Assembly (NCBI RefSeq): GCF_900104045.1
Contig: NZ_FNIN01000003.1
Span: forward strand, 150,146 to 214,145
From: Desulfonauticus submarinus
GTDB lineage: Bacteria; Desulfobacterota; Desulfovibrionia; Desulfovibrionales; Desulfonatronovibrionaceae
Length of the DNA: 64,000 bases
Direction: 5' to 3'
This document shows positions 9,776 through 19,301 of the stretch, piece after piece. Made by a program: the position numbers and the translations under genes. Every line of letters starts with the position of its first letter. Positions within the stretch are counted from its first letter, which is position 1. Under the pieces are notes generated by a model. That model had not been told where the DNA came from. It did not search any database and saw nothing but the letters and a program-made list of their open reading frames with translations.

Positions 9776-10147
9776 TTATCCTAAAAGCATTTTTATATTT
9801 CTAACCAATTTTTCTGGCTGAGCAGGCTTTACCATATACAAATTAGCACCTAAGCCTAAAGCCTTATGAATATCCTTTTCCTGTCCTTCTGTAGATAAAA
9901 CTATTATCGGCAAATCACGATACATCTCTTGTTCTCTAACAGTTTTAATAAAAGTAAAACCATCCATTCTGGGCATATTTACGTCACATACTATTAAAGA
10001 TATATCTGGATTAGAATATAATTTCTCAAGACCATCAAGTCCATCTTCAGCAGTAGATATCTTAAATCCTTCTTTCTTAATAATAAAAGCAACTAAATTA
10101 CGCACTGTTTTTGAATCATCAACAACTAAAATATGTTTTTGGGCCAT
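9776..10147 (-). CDS. cheY: CheY-like single-domain response regulator
   Basis: A stand-alone receiver domain of 123 residues that should be phosphorylated by the CheA encoded next door and then act on the flagellar switch or another output. The acidic pair Asp10-Asp11, the phospho-acceptor Asp55 in IVCDVNMPRMDG, the Thr/Ser switch in IIVLSTEG and the Lys in MVKPAQPEK are all present. There is no output domain. It follows the cheW gene directly (stop and start adjacent). As the operon has only this free receiver, it is the obvious phosphorylation target or phosphate sink of the pathway. Confidence 0.93.
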   Translation of the reverse strand: MAQKHILVVDDSKTVRNLVAFIIKKEGFKISTAEDGLDGLEKLYSNPDISLIVCDVNMPRMDGFTFIKTVREQEMYRDLPIIVLSTEGQEKDIHKALGLGANLYMVKPAQPEKLVRNIKMLLG

Positions 10148-10843
10148 TTATTCCCCCTTTTTTAAGGTTATTAGAAAATCTTTTAATTTTTGTAGATCTA
10201 AAATATGTACCATTTTATCTTCTTTTTTAATTATTCCTTCCACAAAATTACCTTCTGTATACAAACCTTTATCAAAATTCCATTCTATTGATTCACTATT
10301 AACTCTATACATAGATGCTATTAAATCACTTATAAAGCCAATTTTAATATCATTTAAATCACATATTAAAATAAATTTTCCTTTTTTACTTTGAGCGTTA
10401 AAAAGTCTGGACAAATCAATAACAGGAATTACTTTTCCTCTTAAATTAATAAGTCCTTTAAAAATTTCTCCTGAACCAGGAATTTTTACAGGTTTTATGT
10501 AACGAATAACTTCTTTCACAGATTCTACTGGTAAAGCAAACTCCTGTTTACCCAATATAAACCCTACAAATTGAAGCTCTTGTCTTTGCTTTTTTTTATT
10601 ATCTTGCGTTGCCCCAGACCTAGCAAGCTGTTTTCTTTTATCAAAAACTTTTTTTTCTTCCTTATGTACCCGACTAAAATTTGGCTGCTTAAAATCTCTA
10701 TTATTCTTATCTGGATGAATCTGTTTTTTTTCTTCTTGGAGAAAAAATTTTTCTAAAAGTTCTTTTTCTTCTTTAGCCAACTCTAGATCTCTTTCTTGAG
10801 AAAAATCCTGTAAAGTAAAATATTCTTCTAAAACTTTACTCAT
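10148..10843 (-). CDS. cheW: Chemotaxis coupling protein CheW with N-terminal extension
   Basis: Scaffold protein that links chemoreceptors to CheA. The CheW domain occupies about residues 90-231, with FVGFILGKQEFALPVESV and the INLRGKVIPVIDLSRLF core that is typical of the family. The first 90 residues are a highly charged, probably disordered extension rich in Lys, Glu and Gln that ordinary CheW (about 150-170 aa) lacks. The gene overlaps the upstream parA by 4 nt, so the two are translationally coupled; the extension is a plausible contact for ParA, but that is inference. Confidence 0.92.
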   Translation of the reverse strand: MSKVLEEYFTLQDFSQERDLELAKEEKELLEKFFLQEEKKQIHPDKNNRDFKQPNFSRVHKEEKKVFDKRKQLARSGATQDNKKKQRQELQFVGFILGKQEFALPVESVKEVIRYIKPVKIPGSGEIFKGLINLRGKVIPVIDLSRLFNAQSKKGKFILICDLNDIKIGFISDLIASMYRVNSESIEWNFDKGLYTEGNFVEGIIKKEDKMVHILDLQKLKDFLITLKKGE

Positions 10844-11601
10844 TGTCTTAAAATTTCTTTTGCAAGTTGCAAGTATTGAAAAGCCCCTCTACTTTTAGGA
10901 GCATATTCAAAAATAGTTTTACCCTCAGAACTAGCCTCTCTAAAATTTGTATCTATAGAGATGACTGTACTAAATAGTTTATCGCCCAATTTCTTTCGAA
11001 GCAAATTAAACACCCTTCGCGAAGCCTTAGTTCGTATATCGTACATGGTAGCCAAAATCTTAAAATTTACATTTCTCTTCAAGGCTATTTTAAGCAACCT
11101 AAAGGTATCAAAAATTAACTTTAAACCATGTAAAGCCAAAAAATCTGTCTGAACAGGAACAATTACCAAGTCAGCCGCGGCCAAGGCATTTAAAAGAATA
11201 ACTCCTGTATGGGGAGGACAATCTAAAACCACGAAATCATAGTCTTTGGCATATCTTAATAACCATTTTTTAAGCAACCAACCCCTTCCAGGAGACCCTT
11301 TTAAATTCCCTTCTACCTCTGCCAATTTAATATGTGCAGGAACAAAGTCAAAGCGGAGAGTTTCTTTTTTATAAATCAAACTATCTTGCTGTTTTTCTGA
11401 GTTAGGTAAAAAAATGTCTAAAGCAGATGTTTTATAAGTACCAGGGAAAAAACCTAAATGAACAGTACCACAAGCATGGGCATCTAAATCCAAAACAAGG
11501 ACTTTTTTACCCAAAATACTTAGGCCACAGCCTAAACTCAAAGCTGTAGTAGTTTTTCCTACACCTCCCTTTTGATTAGCTATGGCCAAGACTTTAGGCA
11601 C
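10840..11601 (-). CDS. ParA/MinD-family ATPase in chemotaxis operon
   Basis: A 253-residue ParA-type P-loop ATPase with the deviant Walker A motif KGGVGKTTTALS at residues 10-21, the Walker A' region DLDAHACGT near residue 40 and the Walker B-like VVLDCPPHTG near 123. Such ATPases in chemotaxis operons (the ParC/PpfA type) position chemoreceptor arrays at the pole or along the cell. No ParB lies nearby, which supports an array-positioning rather than a chromosome-segregation role. It begins with GTG, its start overlapping the stop of the PilZ gene (TAGTG), and overlaps cheW by 4 nt at its end. Confidence 0.88.
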   Translation of the reverse strand: MPKVLAIANQKGGVGKTTTALSLGCGLSILGKKVLVLDLDAHACGTVHLGFFPGTYKTSALDIFLPNSEKQQDSLIYKKETLRFDFVPAHIKLAEVEGNLKGSPGRGWLLKKWLLRYAKDYDFVVLDCPPHTGVILLNALAAADLVIVPVQTDFLALHGLKLIFDTFRLLKIALKRNVNFKILATMYDIRTKASRRVFNLLRKKLGDKLFSTVISIDTNFREASSEGKTIFEYAPKSRGAFQYLQLAKEILRQ

Positions 11602-11999
11602 TAGCCTTTACCCCTCTGTTCTTCCAAAAAATCTCTCAATGCCCTTAAATCATCTTCAAAAACATCAATAAATTTTACTCCTACCTCATAACCATCTATC
11701 TTTTTTTCTCCTATCCAAATCACTTCACCTAATGCTACTAACTCCTGTTCTGTTTCCACTTCAAATACTTTAAAAAAACTAGGATGAAATTTATTCAAGC
11801 TTGGTACTCTAATTTTTATTTGTAACTTGTCTCCCTTATCTAATTTACAAGGAAATATTAATCTAACCCCACCTTTCCCAATGTCCAAAGAATGCACTTC
11901 ATACCACTTTTGGTTACCCAAAGGATATCTTAATAAAGATACTTTTACTTTATAATTTTTAGGTAGACGAAAATAACGTCTTCTATCTATTGCTTTCAT
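11601..11999 (-). CDS. PilZ-domain protein (probable c-di-GMP receptor)
   Basis: A 132-residue protein that is essentially one PilZ domain. The first motif RRRYFRLP near residue 6 gives the arginines that clamp cyclic di-GMP (R-x3-R), and the second motif DIGKGGVRL near residue 39 corresponds to the D/N-x-S-x-x-G turn, although the usual Ser is Gly here. No other domain is present, so it should act by protein contact. Located between cheR and parA with overlaps on both sides, it could tie cyclic di-GMP level to array positioning or taxis output; the HD-GYP protein at the head of the operon would be the matching phosphodiesterase. Confidence 0.85.
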   Translation of the reverse strand: MKAIDRRRYFRLPKNYKVKVSLLRYPLGNQKWYEVHSLDIGKGGVRLIFPCKLDKGDKLQIKIRVPSLNKFHPSFFKVFEVETEQELVALGEVIWIGEKKIDGYEVGVKFIDVFEDDLRALRDFLEEQRGKG

Positions 12000-12874
12000 T
12001 CTTTTTTGTATACGATACTACCTGGATGATGTATTGGTTTAAAAGACCTAGAAATATTGTGCAATGATTCTGAATGTCCTAAAAATAAATATCCTCCTGT
12101 AACTAAATTATCATAAAAAGAAGATATAACATTTTTTTTCACTTCATCACTAAAATAAATTATAACATTTCTACAAAATACAACTTGAGATTTTGGAATG
12201 CGTTTTATTTGAAATCTATCATTTAAATTAAGTTGAACAAAATCTACTAGTTTTGCGACCTTAGGAATAATTTGATATTTATCATTACCTATTTGCTTAA
12301 AATATCTTTGCAAAATTTTTGGAGGGGTAGTTCTGAGGGAATAAGGTGAATAAATTCCCCGTTTAGCAGCTTTCAACACACTACTTGAGAGATCATTAGC
12401 TGTAATCTTTATTTTCCACAAATCAATCTCAGACTTAAGAACTTCATGCAGAATAATAGAAAGAGTATAAGGTTCTTCGCCAGTAGAGCAGCCAGCGGAC
12501 CAAATATGAATACTTTTATCATTTTGTTTCCGCTTAGTCTCTACAATCTCCTTTAAAATAATATCTTGAAACACTTTTAATTGAGGAGGATTTCTAAAAA
12601 AACTAGTTTCATTTGTTGTAATAACATCAAATAAACGATTTAATTCCTCTCGCCTCGAAGGATCATAGCGCAAAAAGTAATAATATTCTCCAAAAGTCTT
12701 TAAATTAAGGTCTCTTAGCCTATTAACCAATCTATTTTCTAGTAAATATTTCCTATTATCTCCTATATATATTCCTGTTTGAGCATAAATAAAATCTCTT
12801 AATTTAGAAAATTCTTCATCGCTTATCTTTATATCTTTACGCAAAGTAACAGTTTTTGAAAAAAGAGAACTCAT
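11996..12874 (-). CDS. cheR: Chemoreceptor methyltransferase CheR
   Basis: SAM-dependent methyltransferase that adds methyl groups to glutamates of chemoreceptors for adaptation. The N-terminal all-alpha CheR_N domain spans about residues 15-75; the catalytic domain follows with the SAM-binding IWSAGCSTGEEPYTLS near residue 123, and FCRNVIIYFS near residue 230, both hallmarks of the family. No TPR extension is present. The gene overlaps the PilZ gene by 4 nt and sits 2 nt after the HEAT-repeat gene. With cheB in the same operon it completes the adaptation pair. Confidence 0.95.
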   Translation of the reverse strand: MSSLFSKTVTLRKDIKISDEEFSKLRDFIYAQTGIYIGDNRKYLLENRLVNRLRDLNLKTFGEYYYFLRYDPSRREELNRLFDVITTNETSFFRNPPQLKVFQDIILKEIVETKRKQNDKSIHIWSAGCSTGEEPYTLSIILHEVLKSEIDLWKIKITANDLSSSVLKAAKRGIYSPYSLRTTPPKILQRYFKQIGNDKYQIIPKVAKLVDFVQLNLNDRFQIKRIPKSQVVFCRNVIIYFSDEVKKNVISSFYDNLVTGGYLFLGHSESLHNISRSFKPIHHPGSIVYKKE

Positions 12875-12876
12875 CT

Positions 12877-14823
12877 TTATTTTTCTCCATCCCTTTGATA
12901 TTTATCTAAAGCATTTTCCACTGCATCTTGAATTTCATAATCATCTATTTCTAACATATCTAAAAGTGATAAAAAAGCCTTTTCTGTGCGAAGCTCTCCC
13001 AATGCCTCTATGGCTTTTAACACTACAATTTTATTAGGATAATTCAAAAAAGAAATAATCTTATTTGTAATCTCTTCATTAATTTCTCCTTTTTCAATTA
13101 AAGCCTCTAAAGCCCGTATCTTTACCCAATCGTCTACATCATCTAAAGCCTCTACAAGATAAGACACAACATCCTTATGGTCACATTTACTCATAAGCTC
13201 TACTAAAGTTAGCCTTACTTCATTAGACTCATCTTTAAGCTTACTGCCTACTAAATCTAAAACTTCTTGAGACTTTTTACATAACTTAGCTAAAGATTCT
13301 AAAGCTACTTTTCTAATATCTACTACTTCATCCTCTAAAGCCTCTTTTACAAGATCAATATATTCTTCTGCCCTTAACTCTCCAAAAGCATATATTGCCA
13401 TAAGTCGATGTAATGGGTCATTATCTTTAAAAAAGTTTTTAAACCCTTTTAAAACCTTATCTCCACCTATTTGAATCAAACTATCTAAAGCAGTATCTTT
13501 TACATCGTCCCAAGGATGATCTAAAAATTTAAATAATAATTCTACAAATTCCTCTCTCTTAAGCTTTCCAAAATATCTAAGAGCAGCCTTTAAAACATCG
13601 CCATCTTGATGTTTATCCAGTACCTCTAGAAACAACTCCTTGGTTTGAGGAAGGCAAATAAATTCTAAAGCCAATGCAATTTCTCTTTGAATATCTCTAT
13701 CTTTTTTCCAAAAAACTTCTCTTAATTTTTCTTCTGCTACTGCTCCTCCTATTTGCTTTAACACCCTAATAGCAATTAAGTTTCTAGATGGAGAATCATC
13801 AAAAAGTGCTTCAAAAAGAGAAGAATTTGGACCAATTTCAGTTAAAGATTCTACTAACAAATCAACTACATCTTCCTTATGCACAGTATCTACTAAATGT
13901 TCTACATTTATTTGCTCAGCCAAATCCAAAAGTTTTTTAGTAGCCCGCTCATCTCCGATTTTTGCCAAACCAATAATAGCAACTTTTCTTGTATCTTCTT
14001 CCTCATCTTCTAAAGTTTCTAACAAGTAACTTAAATAAGACTGCCTGTTCTTCTCTAAAAAGAGTTGAAACGAGGTCTTACCCAACAATTTATAAAGAGC
14101 TTTAAATATTTTTGATTTTAAAGCCTGAGGGACATGTTCTAATTTTTTAGCTAAAAGAGGAACAGCCTTAGTAAATCCAAGTTCTCCTATTCCTTCCACA
14201 ATCATAGAAGCCACAAGCTCAGAAGAAGAATCTAATCTCTCTACAAGAATATGAATACTATCCTCATCTCTAATTTTCACCAAGGCTTCAATAACTGCAA
14301 ATTGGACCCATTCCTCATCATCCAAGGCTTTTGCCAAACATTCTACTGCCTCTTTATGCCCAATTAATCCTAAACTAACCGCAGCCTGGTATCTTACATT
14401 TGGATCTTTATCAGTAAGCAAAGAATTACATAAAGGGGTGATTGCTTTATATGAATCAGACCATCCCAAAATATCTGCCACAAAAATTCTAATATCTCTA
14501 TCCTCATCTTCCAAATAGGGTATTAGAAGCTCTATGCCATCCTTCCCTGTCTCTCTTAGAATATCCATTGCTTGATTTCGCAAAGCAGCATCATCATCTT
14601 TTAAAAGCTCAATTAATGCACCTACAACTTCTTTTCCTCCTATTTTTCTTAACGCCAAGTCAGCTGCCTCTTGGACCCCTACATTTTCACTTCTAAGCAA
14701 AGGGACCAAAAAGGGAACAGCTTCTCTTAAATTCATCTCCCTAGCTTCAAATGCACCTTCTCTTTGTTCCTCAGGATTTGGACTTTTTAATAATTCAAGC
14801 ACTTTTTCCTTTGTGTAATCCAT
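12877..14823 (-). CDS. HEAT-repeat (PBS lyase-type) protein
   Basis: A 648-residue protein built almost wholly of short alpha-helical HEAT/PBS-lyase repeats of about 31 residues. Typical units read VRYQAAVSLGLIGHKEAVEC and VRKVALESLAKL, and they recur from about residue 20 to the C-terminus. There is no catalytic motif, membrane segment or signal peptide, so it should be a cytoplasmic scaffold. I place the start at MDYTKEK because an AAGGATGGAG ribosome site precedes it; an upstream in-frame ATG at 14859 would overlap cheB. Its place between cheB and cheR suggests that it holds signalling proteins together, though no function is proven here. Confidence 0.85.
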   Translation of the reverse strand: MDYTKEKVLELLKSPNPEEQREGAFEAREMNLREAVPFLVPLLRSENVGVQEAADLALRKIGGKEVVGALIELLKDDDAALRNQAMDILRETGKDGIELLIPYLEDEDRDIRIFVADILGWSDSYKAITPLCNSLLTDKDPNVRYQAAVSLGLIGHKEAVECLAKALDDEEWVQFAVIEALVKIRDEDSIHILVERLDSSSELVASMIVEGIGELGFTKAVPLLAKKLEHVPQALKSKIFKALYKLLGKTSFQLFLEKNRQSYLSYLLETLEDEEEDTRKVAIIGLAKIGDERATKKLLDLAEQINVEHLVDTVHKEDVVDLLVESLTEIGPNSSLFEALFDDSPSRNLIAIRVLKQIGGAVAEEKLREVFWKKDRDIQREIALALEFICLPQTKELFLEVLDKHQDGDVLKAALRYFGKLKREEFVELLFKFLDHPWDDVKDTALDSLIQIGGDKVLKGFKNFFKDNDPLHRLMAIYAFGELRAEEYIDLVKEALEDEVVDIRKVALESLAKLCKKSQEVLDLVGSKLKDESNEVRLTLVELMSKCDHKDVVSYLVEALDDVDDWVKIRALEALIEKGEINEEITNKIISFLNYPNKIVVLKAIEALGELRTEKAFLSLLDMLEIDDYEIQDAVENALDKYQRDGEK

Positions 14824-14842
14824 ATTCTCCATCCTTAAAGAG

Positions 14843-15940
14843 TTATTTGGGATTATCATTGTGAAACATATAGTGATAAATCAAATCAGGCATATCCTCA
14901 GGTGCACATACATTATCTGCAATATTTTCTTCTATTACCGCTCTAGGCATACCATACACAACACAACTCTCTTCACTTTGAGCCAAAATACGCCCATCTT
15001 TTCTTTTCAACTCTTTAGCTCCTCTTAATCCATCACTTCCCATGCCTGTTAAAATTATACCAATACCTCTTCTTCCAACAGCCCTAGCTACAGATGAAAA
15101 CAAAACATCTACAGAAGGTTTATATAAGGCATCTCTAGGAAACTCACTAATTCCAACTTCTATATGGGTTATCTTTTGAATAATTTTTAAATGTCTTCCT
15201 CCTGGTGCTACTAAAGCCAATCCTGGCTTTAATGTATCTCCATCTTCTGCTTCCTTAACATCTAAGGAAGAAGTAGCATTTAGTCTTTTAGCAAAAGGGC
15301 CAGTAAAAGCAGGAGGCATATGCTGACCAATAACAATTGCAGCAGGAAAATCCTTAGGAAGAAGATTCAAAATCTTTTGCACAACGGGTGGTCCTCCTGT
15401 AGAAACTCCTATGGCCACTATATCTCGAATTTGCTTCTGTCCTTTATAAGATAAAACTTTTTGTTCTGTTTTTGCAAGTAATTTAATATCTTTTTTAACA
15501 GATTCAGGTGTTTGTCTCTCTTTTTTTATGTAAATTGCTTTATTTTTGGCTAAACTTTTAACTTTAGCAATTAACTCTTGTTCTATTTTTACAATTTCTA
15601 AACTAACTTTAGATAATTGTTTAGGAATAAAGTCAGCAGCACCCAGATCTAAAGCCTTTAACGTAGCTTCTGCACCTTCGGTAGTAAGAGAACTAACCAT
15701 AATAACAGGGCGGGGATAATTCCTCATGATTTCTTTAAGAGCTGTTAACCCATCCATTACAGGCATTTCTATATCCAATGTTACAACATCAGGATCTAAC
15801 GCCTTAATAAGCTCAAGACATTCTTCTCCATTTTTTGCCGTCCCCACAACATCTATATCAATATCTTTTTTCAACATTGTGCTTATTGCTCTCCGCATAA
15901 AAGCGGAGTCATCCACTACCAATACCTTAATTTTATCCAT
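14843..15940 (-). CDS. cheB: Protein-glutamate methylesterase CheB
   Basis: Response-regulator methylesterase that removes receptor methyl groups when phosphorylated by CheA. The receiver domain (about residues 1-120) has the acceptor aspartate in VTLDIEMPVMDG; the esterase domain (about 170-365) has the catalytic triad region: Ser in IGVSTGGPP, His in IGQHMPPAFT and Asp in ILTGMGSDG. The linker between is Lys-rich. I prefer the ATG at 15938-15940 because an AGGGT site lies 8 nt before it; a GTG nine bases upstream is the alternative. It follows the HD-GYP gene within about 10 nt. Confidence 0.95.
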   Translation of the reverse strand: MDKIKVLVVDDSAFMRRAISTMLKKDIDIDVVGTAKNGEECLELIKALDPDVVTLDIEMPVMDGLTALKEIMRNYPRPVIMVSSLTTEGAEATLKALDLGAADFIPKQLSKVSLEIVKIEQELIAKVKSLAKNKAIYIKKERQTPESVKKDIKLLAKTEQKVLSYKGQKQIRDIVAIGVSTGGPPVVQKILNLLPKDFPAAIVIGQHMPPAFTGPFAKRLNATSSLDVKEAEDGDTLKPGLALVAPGGRHLKIIQKITHIEVGISEFPRDALYKPSVDVLFSSVARAVGRRGIGIILTGMGSDGLRGAKELKRKDGRILAQSEESCVVYGMPRAVIEENIADNVCAPEDMPDLIYHYMFHNDNPK

Positions 15941-15950
15941 AACCAACACC

Positions 15951-17441
15951 CTAGTTTAAAAGCCTAAAAACACCTTTAAATTCTGAAACATTTTTAAGTT
16001 TTTCTATACCCCTATCTTTTACCAAAAAAAACCATTTATGAACTAAATCTTCATCCCATTGAGTTCCAGCTCCTTCAAACATTATTTTCTCTACTTTCTC
16101 CAAAGGCAAAGCATTACGATAAGACCTATTGGAAGTCATTGCTTCAAAAGCATCTACAACCGAAAGTATCTTGACTAATAAAGGAATTTGTTCACCTGTA
16201 AGACCCTCTGGGTAACCTTTTCCATCTATTCTTTCATGATGGTGATAAACTAAAGGCAATATCTCTTTTAAAAATTCAACTTTGTCTAAAATCTCCTTTC
16301 CTATTACAGGATGTTGCTTCATTATTTCGTATTCTTTATCAGTTAATTTTCCAGGCTTGTTTAAAATTTTATCAGGAATACCTATTTTACCAATATCATG
16401 GAGCATACCCCCTACATATAAAAGCTCAAGTTCTTTATCTCCTAAGCCTATAAATTTACCCAAATTAAATGCATATCTAGCCACATTTTCAGAATGACCC
16501 TTAGTATAATAGTCCCTAGCTTCTACTGCCTTAGCATAAGAGCTAATGATTTCTAAGTTTAAACTCCTAAGACGCTCAAAAAATCTGGCATTTTGTAAAC
16601 TGCTAGCAGCATGCATACAAAAAATATTAATTAATTGTTTATTTTTGAGTAAAGAAGATATCTTTTCTTTATTCTCCTTTAATAACAACAATGCACCAAT
16701 CTTTTCATTTTGCACTGTTAAAGGAATAATTAACAAAGAAAACGTCTTTTTTATATCTTTAAATGTATAACTATCATTAAAAAATGTACTATTTTCTTCT
16801 AAAACTGTAATCATTTTTTTACTTAATGGAAAAATAAATTGATAATTTTCTCTTAAAAATTTTCCTCTTATTACTTTTTGTTCTAATTTACCACTCCTAG
16901 AACTATAAAATGAAATTATTAAACTATCGGGATTAAAATTCCTTTGGAGATGATAAATAAATTCATATAAAATACCCTTAAAGTCTTTTATTCTATTTAA
17001 AGCACTACTAAGATTCAAAATTCTAACAACATTGCTTAACCTCTGTCTCTCTAATCTTCTCCTTCTTTCTTGTAAGACCTTTCTTACCTTAACAATTAAA
17101 TGAGAAATATTAAAAGGCTTGGGTAAATAGTCAGCCGCTCCCAAACGAATACATTCCACTGCTACTTCTATAGTGCCAAATCCTGTCATAATTAGAAAAT
17201 CAGCATCTAATTCTTCCTTTTTAGCCTGCTTTAAAAGTTCGATTCCATTCAAATTAGGCATTTTAAGATCGCTAACAACTAAATCTATATCCTTCTGTTC
17301 TCGCAAAATTTGAAGGGCTTTTTCTCCATCTTCAGCAGTAAAAACTTTATATCCCTCATCAAGCAAAGCATCTTCACAAATAAGCCTTAAGCTCTCTTCA
17401 TCATCAACCACTAAAATCTTTTCCTGCTCTTTATCTTCCAT
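15951..17441 (-). CDS. Response regulator with HD-GYP phosphodiesterase domain
   Basis: Three-part signalling protein of 496 residues: receiver domain (acceptor Asp58 in VVSDLKMPNLNG), a middle region of about 150-290 resembling a GAF-type sensor, and a C-terminal HD-GYP domain. The last keeps all signature parts: the first His in GHSENVARYA, LHDIGKIGIPDKIL, MKQHPVIG, YHHHERIDGKGYP and VDAFEAMTS, so it should hydrolyse cyclic di-GMP. It is the promoter-proximal gene of the chemotaxis operon and pairs logically with the PilZ protein three genes downstream. Starts with ATG after an AGAGG ribosome site. Confidence 0.92.
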   Translation of the reverse strand: MEDKEQEKILVVDDEESLRLICEDALLDEGYKVFTAEDGEKALQILREQKDIDLVVSDLKMPNLNGIELLKQAKKEELDADFLIMTGFGTIEVAVECIRLGAADYLPKPFNISHLIVKVRKVLQERRRRLERQRLSNVVRILNLSSALNRIKDFKGILYEFIYHLQRNFNPDSLIISFYSSRSGKLEQKVIRGKFLRENYQFIFPLSKKMITVLEENSTFFNDSYTFKDIKKTFSLLIIPLTVQNEKIGALLLLKENKEKISSLLKNKQLINIFCMHAASSLQNARFFERLRSLNLEIISSYAKAVEARDYYTKGHSENVARYAFNLGKFIGLGDKELELLYVGGMLHDIGKIGIPDKILNKPGKLTDKEYEIMKQHPVIGKEILDKVEFLKEILPLVYHHHERIDGKGYPEGLTGEQIPLLVKILSVVDAFEAMTSNRSYRNALPLEKVEKIMFEGAGTQWDEDLVHKWFFLVKDRGIEKLKNVSEFKGVFRLLN

Positions 17442-17452
17442 CTTTTTGCCTC

Positions 17453-17481
17453 TTGTGTTTTTTACCTCTGTAAGCTACAAT
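17453..17481 (+). promoter_or_regulatory. Promoter of tRNA-Pro
   Basis: TTGTGT (17453-17458) and TACAAT (17476-17481) are separated by exactly 17 bp, and the tRNA begins 9 nt after the -10. A good sigma-70-type match, divergent from the chemotaxis operon start at 17441. Confidence 0.7.
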
Positions 17482-17489
17482 TATTTCTT

Positions 17490-17567
17490 CGGGATGTGGC
17501 TCAGTCTGGCTAGAGCGCAGCGTTCGGGACGCTGAGGCCCGGGGTTCGAATCCCCGCATCCCGACCA
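17490..17567 (+). tRNA. tRNA-Pro (CGG)
   Basis: A 78-nt cloverleaf with encoded CCA. Acceptor stem CGGGATG pairs with CATCCCG; the anticodon stem CAGCG/CGCTG encloses loop TTCGGGA, giving anticodon CGG for proline; T arm CGGGG-TTCGAAT-CCCCG. The D loop is one base longer than average. A run of T follows directly. Confidence 0.97.
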
Positions 17568-17571
17568 TTTT

Positions 17572-18918
17572 TTACATTTTTTTGCCGTACATACGCCTTC
17601 CTATGCTAAAGTAGGCAAACCCCATCTCCCCCATAAACCGAGGAGAATAAAGATTTCTTCCATCAAACACAATTGGAGCCTTTAAACTCTTTTTTAATTT
17701 ATCAAAATCAGGGTTTCTAAATTGATTCCACTCTGTAACCACTGCTAAAGCATCAGCTTGTTCTAAAGCATCGTATTGTTCATCTACGATTTCTACCAAT
17801 GAATTATCCTTTAAAACATCTCTGGCTTTATCTCTTGCCACTGGATCAAAAGCCTTTATTTTCATTCCTAAAGCAGTTAACCTTTCTATTAAAACTAAAG
17901 CTGGTGCCTCTCTCATATCATCTGTATTGGGCTTAAAAGCAAGCCCCCATAAGGCTAAAACTCTATCTTTTACTCCACCTTGGGGTTCAAAATAATTAAT
18001 AATTTTTAAAGGTAAAACCTCTTTTTGAAGATCATTTACTCTATCCACTGCTTGAAGTAATAACGGGTCATATCCATATTCTAAGGCAGTTGAAATAAGA
18101 GCTTTAACGTCTTTTGGGAAACAAGAACCTCCATACCCCACTCCTGGATAAATAAAATGATAGCCAATTCTATGATCAGAACCAATTCCCAACCGAACAT
18201 CTCCCACATCTGCCCCTACTCTCTCACAAATATTGGCAATTTCATTTATAAATGAAATTTTTGTGGCCAGCATACAATTGGCTGCATATTTTGTCATCTC
18301 TGCACTTCTTACAGACATAATAATTAATTTTTCCCTGCTTCTCGCAAAAGGCGCATACAGAGTTTTTAGGAGTTCAGCTGTTCTAACGTTGTCAGTTCCC
18401 ACTATCACCCTATCTGGTTTCATAAAATCATTTACTGCATCTCCTTCTTTTAAAAATTCAGGGTTAGAAACTACATCAAACTCTATGCTCACTCCTCTCT
18501 TTTTCTGCTCTTCTAAAATCAAACTCTTTACTTTGTCAGCCGTACCTACAGGTACTGTTGATTTATCCACCACAATTTTATAGTCTTGCATAAGCTTGCC
18601 GATATCTCTTGCAACTTGATAAACATAAGATAGATCTGCACTACCATCTTTCTTTGGTGGAGTTCCTACACAAATAAAAACAAATAAACTTTCTGCTAAG
18701 CCTTCCTCTAAATTGGTGGTAAAAATTAATCTTCCCTCTGCATAATTTCTTTTTACTAACTCTTCTAAACCAGGTTCATAAATATGGACTTCTCCTTGTT
18801 TTAATTTTTCTACCACCTGAGGATTTATATCCACACAAACTACTTTATTCCCCATTTCTGCAAAACAAGCCGCGCTTACAAGACCTACATAACCTGTACC
18901 AACAATACATACATTCAT
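17572..18918 (-). CDS. ugd: UDP-glucose 6-dehydrogenase
   Basis: NAD-dependent enzyme oxidising UDP-glucose to UDP-glucuronate, a precursor for surface polysaccharide or lipid A modification. The N-terminal Rossmann motif is GTGYVGL at residues 7-13; the catalytic cysteine lies in [12 protein letters not shown] near residue 262; the C-terminal domain carries [18 protein letters not shown] near residue 325. The 448-residue length is normal. Start chosen at the ATG at 18916-18918, with AGGA 6 nt upstream, rather than a TTG six bases earlier. It stands alone, with tRNA-Pro converging on its 3' end. Confidence 0.95.
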   Translation of the reverse strand: MNVCIVGTGYVGLVSAACFAEMGNKVVCVDINPQVVEKLKQGEVHIYEPGLEELVKRNYAEGRLIFTTNLEEGLAESLFVFICVGTPPKKDGSADLSYVYQVARDIGKLMQDYKIVVDKSTVPVGTADKVKSLILEEQKKRGVSIEFDVVSNPEFLKEGDAVNDFMKPDRVIVGTDNVRTAELLKTLYAPFARSREKLIIMSVRSAEMTKYAANCMLATKISFINEIANICERVGADVGDVRLGIGSDHRIGYHFIYPGVGYGGSCFPKDVKALISTALEYGYDPLLLQAVDRVNDLQKEVLPLKIINYFEPQGGVKDRVLALWGLAFKPNTDDMREAPALVLIERLTALGMKIKAFDPVARDKARDVLKDNSLVEIVDEQYDALEQADALAVVTEWNQFRNPDFDKLKKSLKAPIVFDGRNLYSPRFMGEMGFAYFSIGRRMYGKKM

Positions 18919-19301
18919 GAGCAATCCTCTCCTTTATATCAAAAATTACAATTTTTTGCTTTTAACAAAGCCTATCCTCATAGGTCAACCCAAAAGCCTT
19001 ATCTACTATCCTATAAATATAATATTCTTCATTAAAAAAATCATTTTTGAATATTGAAATAAACTTAAAAACTACTTATCCTATAAGATAAAATTTTACT
19101 CATTAAGTATCTTTACAGATAAAAAATTGAAAACTAGTTTAAAAATAAAATCAATATTACTTTTACTTTTAAAGATATTAAAAAATTATTTCAAGATTAA
19201 AAAACTTTTCCTATTATGATAAATTGATTATATTGCTTTTTCTGCTTCACTTTATAAAATAAATTTTTGTCTCTCATTTATCTTGATTTTTAATACATTA
19301 T
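18919..19301. other. AT-rich intergenic region between ugd and PAP2 gene
   Basis: About 380 very AT-rich bases between divergent genes, so it must contain both promoters. Only the ugd ribosome site (GGAGAGGA near 18925) is clear. I see no RNA gene, no strong hairpin and no credible reading frame of useful length. Confidence 0.5.
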
